Source of the DNA: Planctomycetota bacterium
GTDB taxonomy: Bacteria; Planctomycetota; UBA8108
DNA length: 6,030 nt
Direction of reading: 5' to 3'
Assembly (NCBI GenBank): GCA_002708465.1
Contig: PAOC01000070.1
Span: 1-6,030 of the forward strand
Positions 1 to 5,754 of this stretch are shown here, in pieces. The position numbers and the translations under genes are program-made. Below the pieces are notes generated by a model. It had not been told where the DNA came from, searched no databases, and worked only from the letters and a program-made list of their open reading frames with translations. Numbering within the stretch: position 1 is the first letter of the stretch; each line of letters opens with the position of its first letter.

Positions 1-318
1 CACCACAACCGCCGGAAATACAGGCAGGATGCGGAGAGCAGAAATAAATTCGGAATGGCCGTCCTGCTCAATCGCAACGTCATCGTTTATTTACTGGTCG
101 GGCTGGGCTTCGCCTTTCTCTACGGCGGCATCGCCTGGCTGACCACGGACTATCCAACGCCGGGGGGCGAGCTGATGGAGCAGGTGTTTGTGCCGGCCGC
201 CTTCTGCCTGTGGTGGGGGCTGCTCTTCCATCACTACTATCTCGACCAGAAGATCTGGAGAGTGAGCCGCAAAAAAGATTTGCAGAAGCACCTGAGGGTT
301 ACAGTTGAGCACTCCTGA
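1..318 (+). CDS. C-terminal part of an integral membrane protein (5' end outside window)
   Basis: The reading frame is open from the first base of the window to the TGA at 316-318. An internal ATG at 55 is possible, but it has no convincing Shine-Dalgarno sequence just upstream (the nearest purine run, around 31-37, is too far). I therefore read this as the 3' end of a longer gene. Counted from that ATG, the 87 residues contain two hydrophobic stretches (about 9-29 and 44-63) joined by a short polar loop with TDYPTPGG. A His-His-Tyr-Tyr-Leu-Asp motif (59-64) follows, and then a basic tail (KIWRVSRKKDLQKHL). This matches the last two helices and cytoplasmic tail of a multi-pass inner-membrane protein. 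The paired His at the membrane edge could bind metal or haem, which is speculation. The 3' end overlaps the next gene by 14 bases, so it belongs to the same transcription unit. Family not recognised. If the ATG at 55 is real, it would be a small two-helix protein. Confidence 0.6.
   Translation, partial: HHNRRKYRQDAESRNKFGMAVLLNRNVIVYLLVGLGFAFLYGGIAWLTTDYPTPGGELMEQVFVPAAFCLWWGLLFHHYYLDQKIWRVSRKKDLQKHLRVTVEHS
294..298 (+). promoter_or_regulatory. Ribosome binding site for the TTG start at 305
   Basis: GAGGG lies 6 bases before the TTG at 305, inside the end of the preceding membrane-protein gene. It supports the non-ATG start of the SDR-like gene and implies translational coupling with the upstream gene. 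Confidence 0.6.
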
Positions 319-1069
319 AACTACCTGCCGCTGCCTGGTCTTCGGTTGCTCCGGAGCGATTGGTTCCGCGGTTTGCCGGATACTCGCCCGGGAAGGCGCC
401 CAGTTGGCGCTTACCTACAATACCGGCGAGGCGGCGGCGACGAGCCTTTCAGGAGAGCTCGGGGCTTGCCTGGTTCAGCAATGCGACCTTTCCAATATGG
501 ACGATATACGCAAGGCTGTGAGGCATGCCGCGCAAGAGCTTGGCGGACTGGATGCGTTGATCTTGGCGGCGGGGGACGTGGGAGATCCGGCTCTTTACGA
601 ATGTGCGGCGCCCGGCAATTACGGCAGCCTGGAAAAGATTTCAGCGGCAGATTTTGATGCGATGATGGCAGTCAACGTTCGCGGCGCTCTGGTCGCGTGT
701 CAGGAGAGCGCGCCTTTTCTACGGGAAGCCGGTGGAGGAAATATCGTCGTGATCGGCTCCATCGATGGAGTCAAGCCCGTGCCGGCGCCCATTCACTTCG
801 CATCGAGCAACGCGGCGTTGCGTGGAATGGTCGAGGCGATGTCCAAAGAGCTGGGGAATTACAATATTTGCGTGAACCTGGTAGCCCCCGGGGTCCTGGA
901 TGCCGGCTCGTCCCGTGTTCTCTCCAGCGCGGTTACCGATTCCTACCTGGAGCATTGTTCAATGCAGCGCTTCGGAACGGCGGACGAGGTGGGGGAGCTC
1001 GCGGGCTGGCTGACCCTCAACAATACATACGTAACCGGGCAGTCGATTCTCCTGGATGGAGGACTTTAG
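305..1069 (+). CDS. FabG-like SDR-fold protein lacking catalytic Tyr and Lys (probable pseudoenzyme)
   Basis: This 254-residue protein has full SDR length and fold. It has a nucleotide-binding glycine motif GCSGAIG (14-20), an Asp for the adenine pocket (D61, QCDLSN), the helix-4 Asn (N124, in VNVRG) and the catalytic-position Ser (S152, in IGSIDG). It also has the PG motif after beta-6 (P195-G196) and a FabG-type C-terminus ending LLDGGL. Exactly 13 residues after the Ser, where family members have YxxxK, it reads HFASSNAAL. Tyr is therefore Phe165 and Lys is Asn169. The NNAG motif is also changed, to LAAG (87-90). Known SDR chemistry needs the Tyr and Lys, so normal 3-ketoacyl-ACP reduction is unlikely. 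A structural, regulatory or altered-chemistry role is inferred. The TTG start is chosen from the ribosome site 6 bases upstream. The gene overlaps the preceding one by 14 bases and ends one base before the next start. A canonical SDR near the right edge could supply the real reductase activity. Confidence 0.9.
   Translation: MSTPETTCRCLVFGCSGAIGSAVCRILAREGAQLALTYNTGEAAATSLSGELGACLVQQCDLSNMDDIRKAVRHAAQELGGLDALILAAGDVGDPALYECAAPGNYGSLEKISAADFDAMMAVNVRGALVACQESAPFLREAGGGNIVVIGSIDGVKPVPAPIHFASSNAALRGMVEAMSKELGNYNICVNLVAPGVLDAGSSRVLSSAVTDSYLEHCSMQRFGTADEVGELAGWLTLNNTYVTGQSILLDGGL
1058..1063 (+). promoter_or_regulatory. Shine-Dalgarno GGAGGA for the TTG start at 1071
   Basis: GGAGGA sits 7 bases before TTG 1071. 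It is embedded in the codons for the conserved C-terminal Asp-Gly-Gly-Leu of the SDR-like gene. This decides the next start: the in-frame ATG at 1056 has only pyrimidine-rich sequence upstream and would place this strong site inside the coding region. Confidence 0.7.
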
Positions 1070-1070
1070 C

Positions 1071-1682
1071 TTGTGCGAATCGGAACCGTTAATCTCCAGC
1101 CGGCTGAGAATGATGGGCTGGATCCCGCTGGTCTTCATAGGCCTCCATTTCTATACCCATTGGGAGCGCGGCACTCTCGGGCACATCTTGTGGTGGTGTC
1201 ATATGGCCAACCTCATCCTGTCGATCGGCTGGATGTGCGCTTCGCCGGGCTTGATCCGCATTGCGGTCCTCTGGTTGATTCCCGGCCTGCCGCTCTGGAT
1301 CCTGGATGCGAGCCAGACCGGCGACTGGTCGGTGTCCTCGGGTCTTACACATTTCGGCGGCCTCGTCATGGGCCTGTTTCTTCTCCGCCGGGTTCGGGCC
1401 GCTCGTTGGGCCTGGCTTCACGCGTTTATCCCGGGTTTTGTTCTACAGCAGATCAGCCGGTGGGCCACGGCGGCGGAGCTGAACGTAAATATCGCCCACG
1501 GCATGCGCGAGGGCTGGGAAGAGATTTTCAGCTCCTATTGGCAATACTGGCTATTTACCACTCTCGGTATATTGGCAGCACTCTGGGGCGTGAACAAAGT
1601 CTTGCAGTTCACGTTTCCGCAGCAACTGGATGAAAGGAAAGATCATGGAATCGACAGCGGTCCGCAAAATCAAACTGGGTGA
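1071..1682 (+). CDS. Multi-pass membrane protein, His/Trp-rich, unknown family
   Basis: This is a 203-residue hydrophobic protein read from TTG 1071, which has a strong ribosome site. An in-frame ATG at 1056 would add five residues. About six hydrophobic segments are visible, at roughly 16-28, 38-57, 61-78, 92-105, 114-128 and 160-178, with a charged C-terminal tail. It has 15 Trp and 8 His, and several His lie in or next to membrane segments (LHFYTHW, WWCHM, LTHFGG, WLHAF). No signal peptide cleavage site and no family motif is recognised. Clustered membrane-edge His could suggest metal or haem binding, as in membrane-bound desaturases or oxygenases, but the canonical HxxxH/HxxHH boxes of those enzymes are not present. 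It lies between the SDR-like and radical SAM genes and overlaps the latter by 38 bases. A role in lipid modification, transport or anchoring of the pathway at the inner membrane is inferred from position only. Confidence 0.8.
   Translation: MCESEPLISSRLRMMGWIPLVFIGLHFYTHWERGTLGHILWWCHMANLILSIGWMCASPGLIRIAVLWLIPGLPLWILDASQTGDWSVSSGLTHFGGLVMGLFLLRRVRAARWAWLHAFIPGFVLQQISRWATAAELNVNIAHGMREGWEEIFSSYWQYWLFTTLGILAALWGVNKVLQFTFPQQLDERKDHGIDSGPQNQTG
1635..1638 (+). promoter_or_regulatory. Ribosome binding site for the radical SAM gene
   Basis: AGGA lies 6 bases before ATG 1645 in a purine-rich run. It falls just after an upstream in-frame ATG at 1630 and so favours 1645 as the true start. The site lies within the end of the membrane-protein gene. 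Confidence 0.55.
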
Positions 1683-3111
1683 AACGACCAGCCTCTGCGC
1701 GGTTTGCAAGCAGGGGATATCCGCGGAAATTGTTGAAATCGATGGGCGGGTCTTCATGGAGAAAAGCTGTGGGGACCACGGCAACCAGGACGTTTTGATC
1801 GCCTCCGATGCCGGCTGGTATCGTGAGGTCATGAGCTACCCGGCCGCCCTGGTCGCTCCCTCCCGGGCGAAAAATGAAGTGGACCGAGGCTGTCCCTACG
1901 ATTGCGGCGCCTGCACCAGCCACCAGCAGAAGGTCTACCTGCCGGTCGTGCCGATCACCAGCGCCTGCAATCTCGATTGTCCGATCTGCTATACCATCAA
2001 CAAAAACGAGGATGCCTACAATATGTCGCTGGAAGAGTTCGGCGACATACTGGATGTCGTGCGGCAGGACGACCCTGAGCTCAAGATCATCAACTTCACC
2101 GGCGGTGAGCCAACCCTCCATCCGGAGCTGACGCAAATTATTCGCATGTGTCATGAGGCTGGAATTCACCGAACCACGATCAGCACCCATGGCCTGACCT
2201 TTCTGCGGCACGAGGAATTGCTGGCGGAACTGGCCGAGCTCGATGCGCGGATCGTTCTCTCATTTAATTCTTTCGAGGAGGATGTGAACGACAAGATGAT
2301 TGGAGCCAACCTGCTGCGCAGCAAGCTCCAGGTGCTCGATCTTCTCGACAAGTACGATGTCGACACCACCCTGATCCCGGTCCTCGCCCTGGGCTGCAAC
2401 GATGAGGAGGTCGGCAAGCTGGTGGAGCTGGCCCTTGGACGGGAATTTATCCGCAGCCTCGAGATTCACACGATGACCTTCACCGGCCAGGGAGGGCTTG
2501 GCTTTGATCCTGGCGCGAGGCTGACCACGCCGGATGTGCTCCGGTTTATCGAAGAGACAAGCGGGGGCAATATCCGGATGAGCGATTTTACCCCGTCGCC
2601 CTGCGCCCACCCGCTCTGCTACCAGACCTGCTACCTGCTCGAGACCGAAAAGGAAGGCTTCATCCCTTTCTCCCGGTTCATGTCCAGGGAACAGATCCGG
2701 GAGCTGCTCACGGATAACCTCTACATCGAGCCGGGCGCCAAGATGGAGGCCATCCTGCAGGACGTGGTGATGGAGCTCTGGGCCCGGGAGATTCCCGAGG
2801 CCGCGGATGAGGCCGTTCTGAAGGCTATCAAGGGGCTCCTCGAGCGCCTCTTTCCCTCATCCCCGCTGGACTACCGGGCGCAGCAACGGATCTCCGAGCG
2901 CTCCGCCAAGACCATCTATATTCACTCCCATATGGATGACGCGACCTTCGACACCGACAGGATTCGGCAATGCTGCGTTGGCGTTCCCGACCCGGAGGGC
3001 GGGAACATTCCTACCTGTTCCTACAACATCCTGTATCGCGGACGGGACTCCCGCTATTCCAGGGAGGAGCTTCCGCTGCTTGATTCGTATCCGAATGGCA
3101 AAAAATGGTAA
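1645..3111 (+). CDS. Radical SAM protein with several cysteine motifs, MJ0619/tetraether-synthase-like
   Basis: This 488-residue protein contains the radical SAM signature CxxxCxxC (C108, C112, C115 in ACNLDCPICY), which binds the [4Fe-4S] cluster that cleaves SAM. The SAM-binding TGGEP motif is at 152-156 and follows the usual beta strand. Before the core is a zinc-ribbon-like CxxC...CxxHG (C18, C21, C42, H45), then GCPYDCGACTSH (C83, C87, C90). After the core are PSPCAHPLCYQTC (C320, C325, C329) and CC...IPTCSYN (C443, C444, C458). From memory, this order matches the MJ0619-like group, which includes archaeal tetraether synthase (Tes) and related enzymes that activate sp3 carbons for C-C bond formation or methylation using auxiliary Fe-S clusters. 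The substrate here is more likely an acyl chain made by the adjacent FAS-type genes. No B12-binding domain is visible. Start chosen at ATG 1645; ATG 1630 would add five residues. Cytosolic, oxygen-sensitive and probably membrane-associated. Radical SAM membership is certain; the subgroup is likely; the reaction is inferred. Confidence 0.93.
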   Translation: MESTAVRKIKLGETTSLCAVCKQGISAEIVEIDGRVFMEKSCGDHGNQDVLIASDAGWYREVMSYPAALVAPSRAKNEVDRGCPYDCGACTSHQQKVYLPVVPITSACNLDCPICYTINKNEDAYNMSLEEFGDILDVVRQDDPELKIINFTGGEPTLHPELTQIIRMCHEAGIHRTTISTHGLTFLRHEELLAELAELDARIVLSFNSFEEDVNDKMIGANLLRSKLQVLDLLDKYDVDTTLIPVLALGCNDEEVGKLVELALGREFIRSLEIHTMTFTGQGGLGFDPGARLTTPDVLRFIEETSGGNIRMSDFTPSPCAHPLCYQTCYLLETEKEGFIPFSRFMSREQIRELLTDNLYIEPGAKMEAILQDVVMELWAREIPEAADEAVLKAIKGLLERLFPSSPLDYRAQQRISERSAKTIYIHSHMDDATFDTDRIRQCCVGVPDPEGGNIPTCSYNILYRGRDSRYSREELPLLDSYPNGKKW

Positions 3112-3116
3112 TTAAC

Positions 3117-3121
3117 AGAGG
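3117..3121 (+). promoter_or_regulatory. Ribosome binding site for the dehydratase gene
   Basis: AGAGG lies 5 bases before ATG 3127, within the only intergenic gap of the window (15 bases). The gap is too short to hold an obvious promoter or terminator. Confidence 0.5.
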
Positions 3122-3126
3122 CTAGT

Positions 3127-3603
3127 ATGCGTTTTCTTTTGATCGACAGAATTGATGAAATTCGTCCAGGCGAATTCGCTCGCGGCGTGAAGAACATCAC
3201 GATGAGCGAAGATTTCATGCAGGACCATTTTCCCGGACTGCCCATCTTTCCCGGCACCTTCACCATTGAGAGCATGGCGCAGTTGGGGGGGTGTCTGGCT
3301 GAATCGGCATATGAGACGGAGGGGGAGCAGCCCCGCCGCGCATTGCTTGCCAAGATCGACAAGGCGAAGTTTTACGAGCCCTGTCGGCCGGGGGATCAGC
3401 TTGAGCTGCACTGCACGCTGGAGTCCGCGCTCGAAGGCGCCGCCAGGGTCAAGGGGGAGGCCTTTGTACAGGGCAGCCGCGTTGCGCGCGCGGAGTTGAC
3501 CTATGTGCTGATGGAGGTCGATGTCGAAAAAGTTCATCAACAGAGAGAGGAACTCTACCAGATATGGACAGAGCGTCTGAGAGCGGAAACGACCGAAAGA
3601 TAG
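3127..3603 (+). CDS. FabZ-like 3-hydroxyacyl-ACP dehydratase (hotdog fold)
   Basis: This 158-residue protein matches FabZ along most of its length. It opens directly with the conserved FLLIDRI strand, followed by KNIT and then DHFPGLPIFPGTFTIESMAQ. The catalytic His (H34) and Glu (E48) are 14 residues apart, as in characterised FabZ. FabZ dehydrates 3-hydroxyacyl-ACP to trans-2-enoyl-ACP, and some members also act on polyunsaturated chains. Here it would provide the double-bond-forming step of the cluster's own elongation cycle. Small differences from housekeeping FabZ are Asp for Gly before HFPG, a short N-terminus, and a charged tail of about 25 residues (after VLMEVD) that overlaps the next gene by 40 bases. 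The neighbours argue for a pathway-specific paralogue rather than the housekeeping enzyme. FabA-type isomerase activity cannot be excluded from sequence, although the motif is more FabZ-like. Confidence 0.9.
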   Translation: MRFLLIDRIDEIRPGEFARGVKNITMSEDFMQDHFPGLPIFPGTFTIESMAQLGGCLAESAYETEGEQPRRALLAKIDKAKFYEPCRPGDQLELHCTLESALEGAARVKGEAFVQGSRVARAELTYVLMEVDVEKVHQQREELYQIWTERLRAETTER

Positions 3604-4508
3604 TCGTCTCCGGGCTTGGCGGCATCGATCTGTCCGCCGAGTCGGATTCCGACGATGACCTTGATGTCATTCCCTGGCTGAAATCTCCCAAGACAAAAAA
3701 ATTCATGGGGAAGCAGGACCAGCTCGCGGTTATCGCCGCAGGCCGGGCCTTGCGTGACGCCGGAATCGAAGAGGGAGCGCTGCTGGAAGGCGCCGGGGTC
3801 TATCTCTGCGTCGGCTACATCCCCTTCGAGCAGCAGGACCTGGAGCCACTGGTGCGGGACTCGACCGCAGCTGGGCGGTTCTGCATGGAGCGGTTTTCCG
3901 CCGAGGGTCTCGAGCAGGTCAATCCCCTGCTGACCTTCCGCTGCCTGCCCAATATGCCGATCTTTCACGTCTCGATGAACTTTGGAATCCAGGGATCCTA
4001 TTTCATCACCTATCCCGGTGTGGGCCAGTATTACCTGGCCCTGGAGCGCGCCGTGGGAGATCTTCGAAGGGGAGTGGTTGATCTTGCCCTTGTTGGAGCG
4101 GTTGCCGACCAGGACAATTTTTTAGTCCGGCATCAGCTCCGGAGGTTCTCTTCTTCCGGCGCCGGTTCGGAGCCGGACTGGTCCGTTGTTCCTGACTCAG
4201 CCGGCTGCCTGTGCCTTGAGCTTGAAGACAGCGTGCGGAGACGGGGCGGAAACCCCCGCCTGGAGCTTGTCTCTTTCGGCATCGAGTACGAGGCGCCGGA
4301 TCTTCTTGCCGGGCCGACGACTTATTCAGAGAAGATCGCCCCGGCCGGGCGTCCCGGCGCGGCCGGGCGCCGGCCATATCACGGGGCTGCCTCGTTGCCC
4401 CTCTCGTTGTGCCAATTGTCGGGAGCCGGGGCTGCCGAAGAAATTGTTCACGAGGTCAGCACCTTCGATGGATTTGCGGCTACCAGCCGCTGGAGGGAGT
4501 ATGCCTAG
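3564..4508 (+). CDS. Degenerate ketosynthase homologue without active-site Cys (chain-length-factor-like)
   Basis: This 314-residue protein has a thiolase-fold ketosynthase pattern: KIVVSGLGG near the start, LRDAGI (63-68), NMPIFHVSMNFGIQGS (130-145), and the strand-turn DLALVGAV (173-180). In true ketosynthases the nucleophilic Cys lies in a TACA-type motif. Here the segment reads ITYPGVGQYY (148-157) with no Cys, and gap-free alignment to the next gene puts Val153 at that position. The protein is also about 90-100 residues shorter than a full KS and has no NAHGTxT block. A remnant YHGAASLPL (272-280) resembles the last-His/GAAG region. By analogy with KS-beta/CLF subunits of type II polyketide and aryl-polyene systems, it probably pairs with the active ketosynthase encoded next and shapes chain length or the acyl pocket. 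This is inference. The ATG 3564 start has only a distant purine-rich site (GAGAGAGG, 13 bases away). It is probably coupled to the upstream gene, which it overlaps by 40 bases. Confidence 0.85.
   Translation: MDRASESGNDRKIVVSGLGGIDLSAESDSDDDLDVIPWLKSPKTKKFMGKQDQLAVIAAGRALRDAGIEEGALLEGAGVYLCVGYIPFEQQDLEPLVRDSTAAGRFCMERFSAEGLEQVNPLLTFRCLPNMPIFHVSMNFGIQGSYFITYPGVGQYYLALERAVGDLRRGVVDLALVGAVADQDNFLVRHQLRRFSSSGAGSEPDWSVVPDSAGCLCLELEDSVRRRGGNPRLELVSFGIEYEAPDLLAGPTTYSEKIAPAGRPGAAGRRPYHGAASLPLSLCQLSGAGAAEEIVHEVSTFDGFAATSRWREYA
4342..4375 (+). repeat. GC-rich in-frame direct repeat with short palindrome
   Basis: The 10-mer CGGCCGGGCG occurs at 4342-4351 and again at 4360-4369, 18 bases apart, which is exactly six codons. 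The second copy continues into a 6-bp inverted repeat (GGCCGG at 4361-4366, CCGGCC at 4370-4375). In protein it gives the Gly/Arg/Ala/Pro-rich stretch at residues 260-271 of the CLF-like protein, near where the missing NAHGTxT block would have been. Confidence 0.5.
4492..4497 (+). promoter_or_regulatory. Ribosome binding site for the FabF-like ketosynthase
   Basis: GGAGGG lies 3 bases before ATG 4501, inside the last codons of the CLF-like gene. It supports 4501 as the start even though the same frame stays open well upstream (from before 4186). That upstream part overlaps the CLF-like gene in another frame and has no ketosynthase-like sequence. Confidence 0.6.
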
Positions 4509-5754
4509 GCGGGTCGCGATTACCGGGATGGGCGTGGTCTCGCCGCTGGGTATCAGCCTCGATGAGCTCACCTCAAATCTCCTCGCTGGCGTCTCAGGGG
4601 CCGGGCCCATCACCGCTTTTGACCCGGCCAGTCTGCCGACGCGGATTGCCGCGGAGGTGGATGTGGAGGCTCTGTCGGAGCGCAGCAAGGACCGGAAGAT
4701 CGCCTTCGCCACCGAGGCCGCGCGATTCGCGATCGACGATGCGCAGCAGGCGGGAGGGTCCATCTCCGGACACTACCCCGGGACATCCGGAGGCCTCAGC
4801 CTCGGGATCGGGCTGGAGCTGTTTTCCATGCCGGATATGGTCAGCTTGATGGAGGCGGGGGAGGAGCCCGAAGGCTCCGAGGAGGAGAGGTTGACGTTCC
4901 TGCAGTCTCCCTCCGATATTTGTCTTCACCAGATCTGCCGGGAACATGGACTCGGGCAGCCACCGATGACCCATATCTCGGCCTGCGCCGCCGCCACGGA
5001 CGCGATCGGCCTGGCCTCTCGGATGATCCGCGACGGCGAGAGAGGCTGGATGCTGGCCGGGGGGACCGATTCCATGATCAACCCGATGGGGGTGGCGGGT
5101 TTCTGCAAGATCGGCGCCACGACCACCAGGAACGATGACCCGACGAAGGCCTCGCGTCCGTTTGACCAGGACCGGGATGGCTTCCTGCTTGGAGAGGGAG
5201 CCTGCGTTTTCTGCCTCGAGCCGGCGGATGAGGCGGAGGCCAGGGGCGCGCGGATCTACGCCTACATCACCGGCTACGGCAACTCCTTCGATGCCCATGG
5301 CATCAGCGAACCCCATCCGGAGGGCGAGGGCGCGGTCCTCTCCATGCGCCGCGCCCTGGATGATTCAGGGATTCGACCGCAAGACATCTCCTACATCAAC
5401 GCGCACGGAACCTCGACTCCCAAGAACGACCCCATCGAGACCCACGCGATCCGCAGGGTGTTCGGGGCCCATGCGGACCGAGTCCCCGTGAGCTCCACTA
5501 AGTCCATGATCGGCCACCTGATCTCGGCCGCGGGCGCCGTGGAGCTTGCCGCCTCGATTGCCTGCGCGCGCGAGGGCTTTGTCCATCCGACCATCAACCT
5601 CGATGAGGCAGACCCCGCCTGCGACCTCGACTATGTTCCCGAAGGCGCCCGGAGGGCGGATGTAGGATACCTGTTGAAGAACTCCTTTGGTTTTGGCGGT
5701 CAGAACGCGTCGCTTGTAGTCAGGATGGAGGGTGGAAGAGGTGGTCGTGCTTGA
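4501..5754 (+). CDS. FabF-like 3-ketoacyl-ACP synthase (condensing enzyme)
   Basis: This 417-residue protein is the normal length for KAS II. It starts with the family's RVAITGMGVVSPLG. The catalytic triad is complete: Cys162 in HISACAAATDAIG, His302 in NAHGTST and His339 in KSMIGHL. Other hallmarks are SRPFDQDRDGFLLGEGA (218-234) and the C-terminal NSFGFGGQNAS (394-404). It would perform decarboxylative Claisen condensation of malonyl-ACP onto an acyl-ACP or acyl-enzyme in the cytosol. The start at 4501 overlaps the previous gene by 8 bases (ATGCCTAG), typical of subunits made in fixed ratio and consistent with a KS/CLF heterodimer. Small departures from FabF are GATTTRND where many have ALSTRND, and GGQN instead of GGTN. 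These may reflect altered chain selection but do not affect catalytic residues. Given its position beside the dehydratase, CLF-like and SDR genes, it is probably a pathway-specific enzyme rather than the housekeeping FabF. Confidence 0.94.
   Translation: MPRRVAITGMGVVSPLGISLDELTSNLLAGVSGAGPITAFDPASLPTRIAAEVDVEALSERSKDRKIAFATEAARFAIDDAQQAGGSISGHYPGTSGGLSLGIGLELFSMPDMVSLMEAGEEPEGSEEERLTFLQSPSDICLHQICREHGLGQPPMTHISACAAATDAIGLASRMIRDGERGWMLAGGTDSMINPMGVAGFCKIGATTTRNDDPTKASRPFDQDRDGFLLGEGACVFCLEPADEAEARGARIYAYITGYGNSFDAHGISEPHPEGEGAVLSMRRALDDSGIRPQDISYINAHGTSTPKNDPIETHAIRRVFGAHADRVPVSSTKSMIGHLISAAGAVELAASIACAREGFVHPTINLDEADPACDLDYVPEGARRADVGYLLKNSFGFGGQNASLVVRMEGGRGGRA
5727..5741 (+). promoter_or_regulatory. 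Ribosome binding region for the downstream SDR (GTG start)
   Basis: Two purine-rich sites lie in the last codons of the ketosynthase gene. GGAGGG (5727-5732) is 8 bases before an in-frame GTG at 5741. AGAGG (5737-5741) is 5 bases before GTG 5747. Both starts are in the same frame, so initiation could use either. Confidence 0.5.

Noticed and set aside
346..657. Plus-strand alternate-frame ORFs inside the SDR-like gene (346-657, 697-1092)
   Set aside because: They are Arg/Gly-rich out-of-frame products of a gene with clear SDR motifs, with no ribosome sites of note.
305..1069. Frameshift or pseudogene as the explanation for the altered SDR motif
   Set aside because: The reading frame is intact, SDR motifs before and after the changed residues are in the right places, and spacing is preserved, so point replacement in a maintained gene fits better.
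1056..1070. ATG 1056 as the start of the membrane protein
   Set aside because: No ribosome site precedes it, while GGAGGA is ideally placed for TTG 1071. Kept only as an alternative.
1609..2211. 200-codon open frame on the minus strand over the start of the radical SAM gene
   Set aside because: It is antisense to the Cys-motif region of a clear radical SAM protein, with no family pattern of its own.
3112..3126. Possible promoter or terminator in the only intergenic gap
   Set aside because: Fifteen bases hold only a ribosome site, with no hairpin plus T-run and no -35/-10 pair.
4361..4375. GC-rich hairpin as a transcription terminator
   Set aside because: It lies inside coding sequence, has only a 6-bp stem and no following T-run.
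4186..4500. Upstream extension of the FabF-like frame by 105 codons
   Set aside because: It overlaps the CLF-like gene in another frame, its translation is Arg/Pro-rich without KS features, and ATG 4501 has a ribosome site and begins exactly at the conserved KS N-terminus.
4594..5316. 240-codon open frame on the minus strand opposite the ketosynthase
   Set aside because: It lies wholly antisense to a gene with an intact catalytic triad, its translation shows no recognisable domain, and long antisense frames are expected in GC-rich coding DNA.
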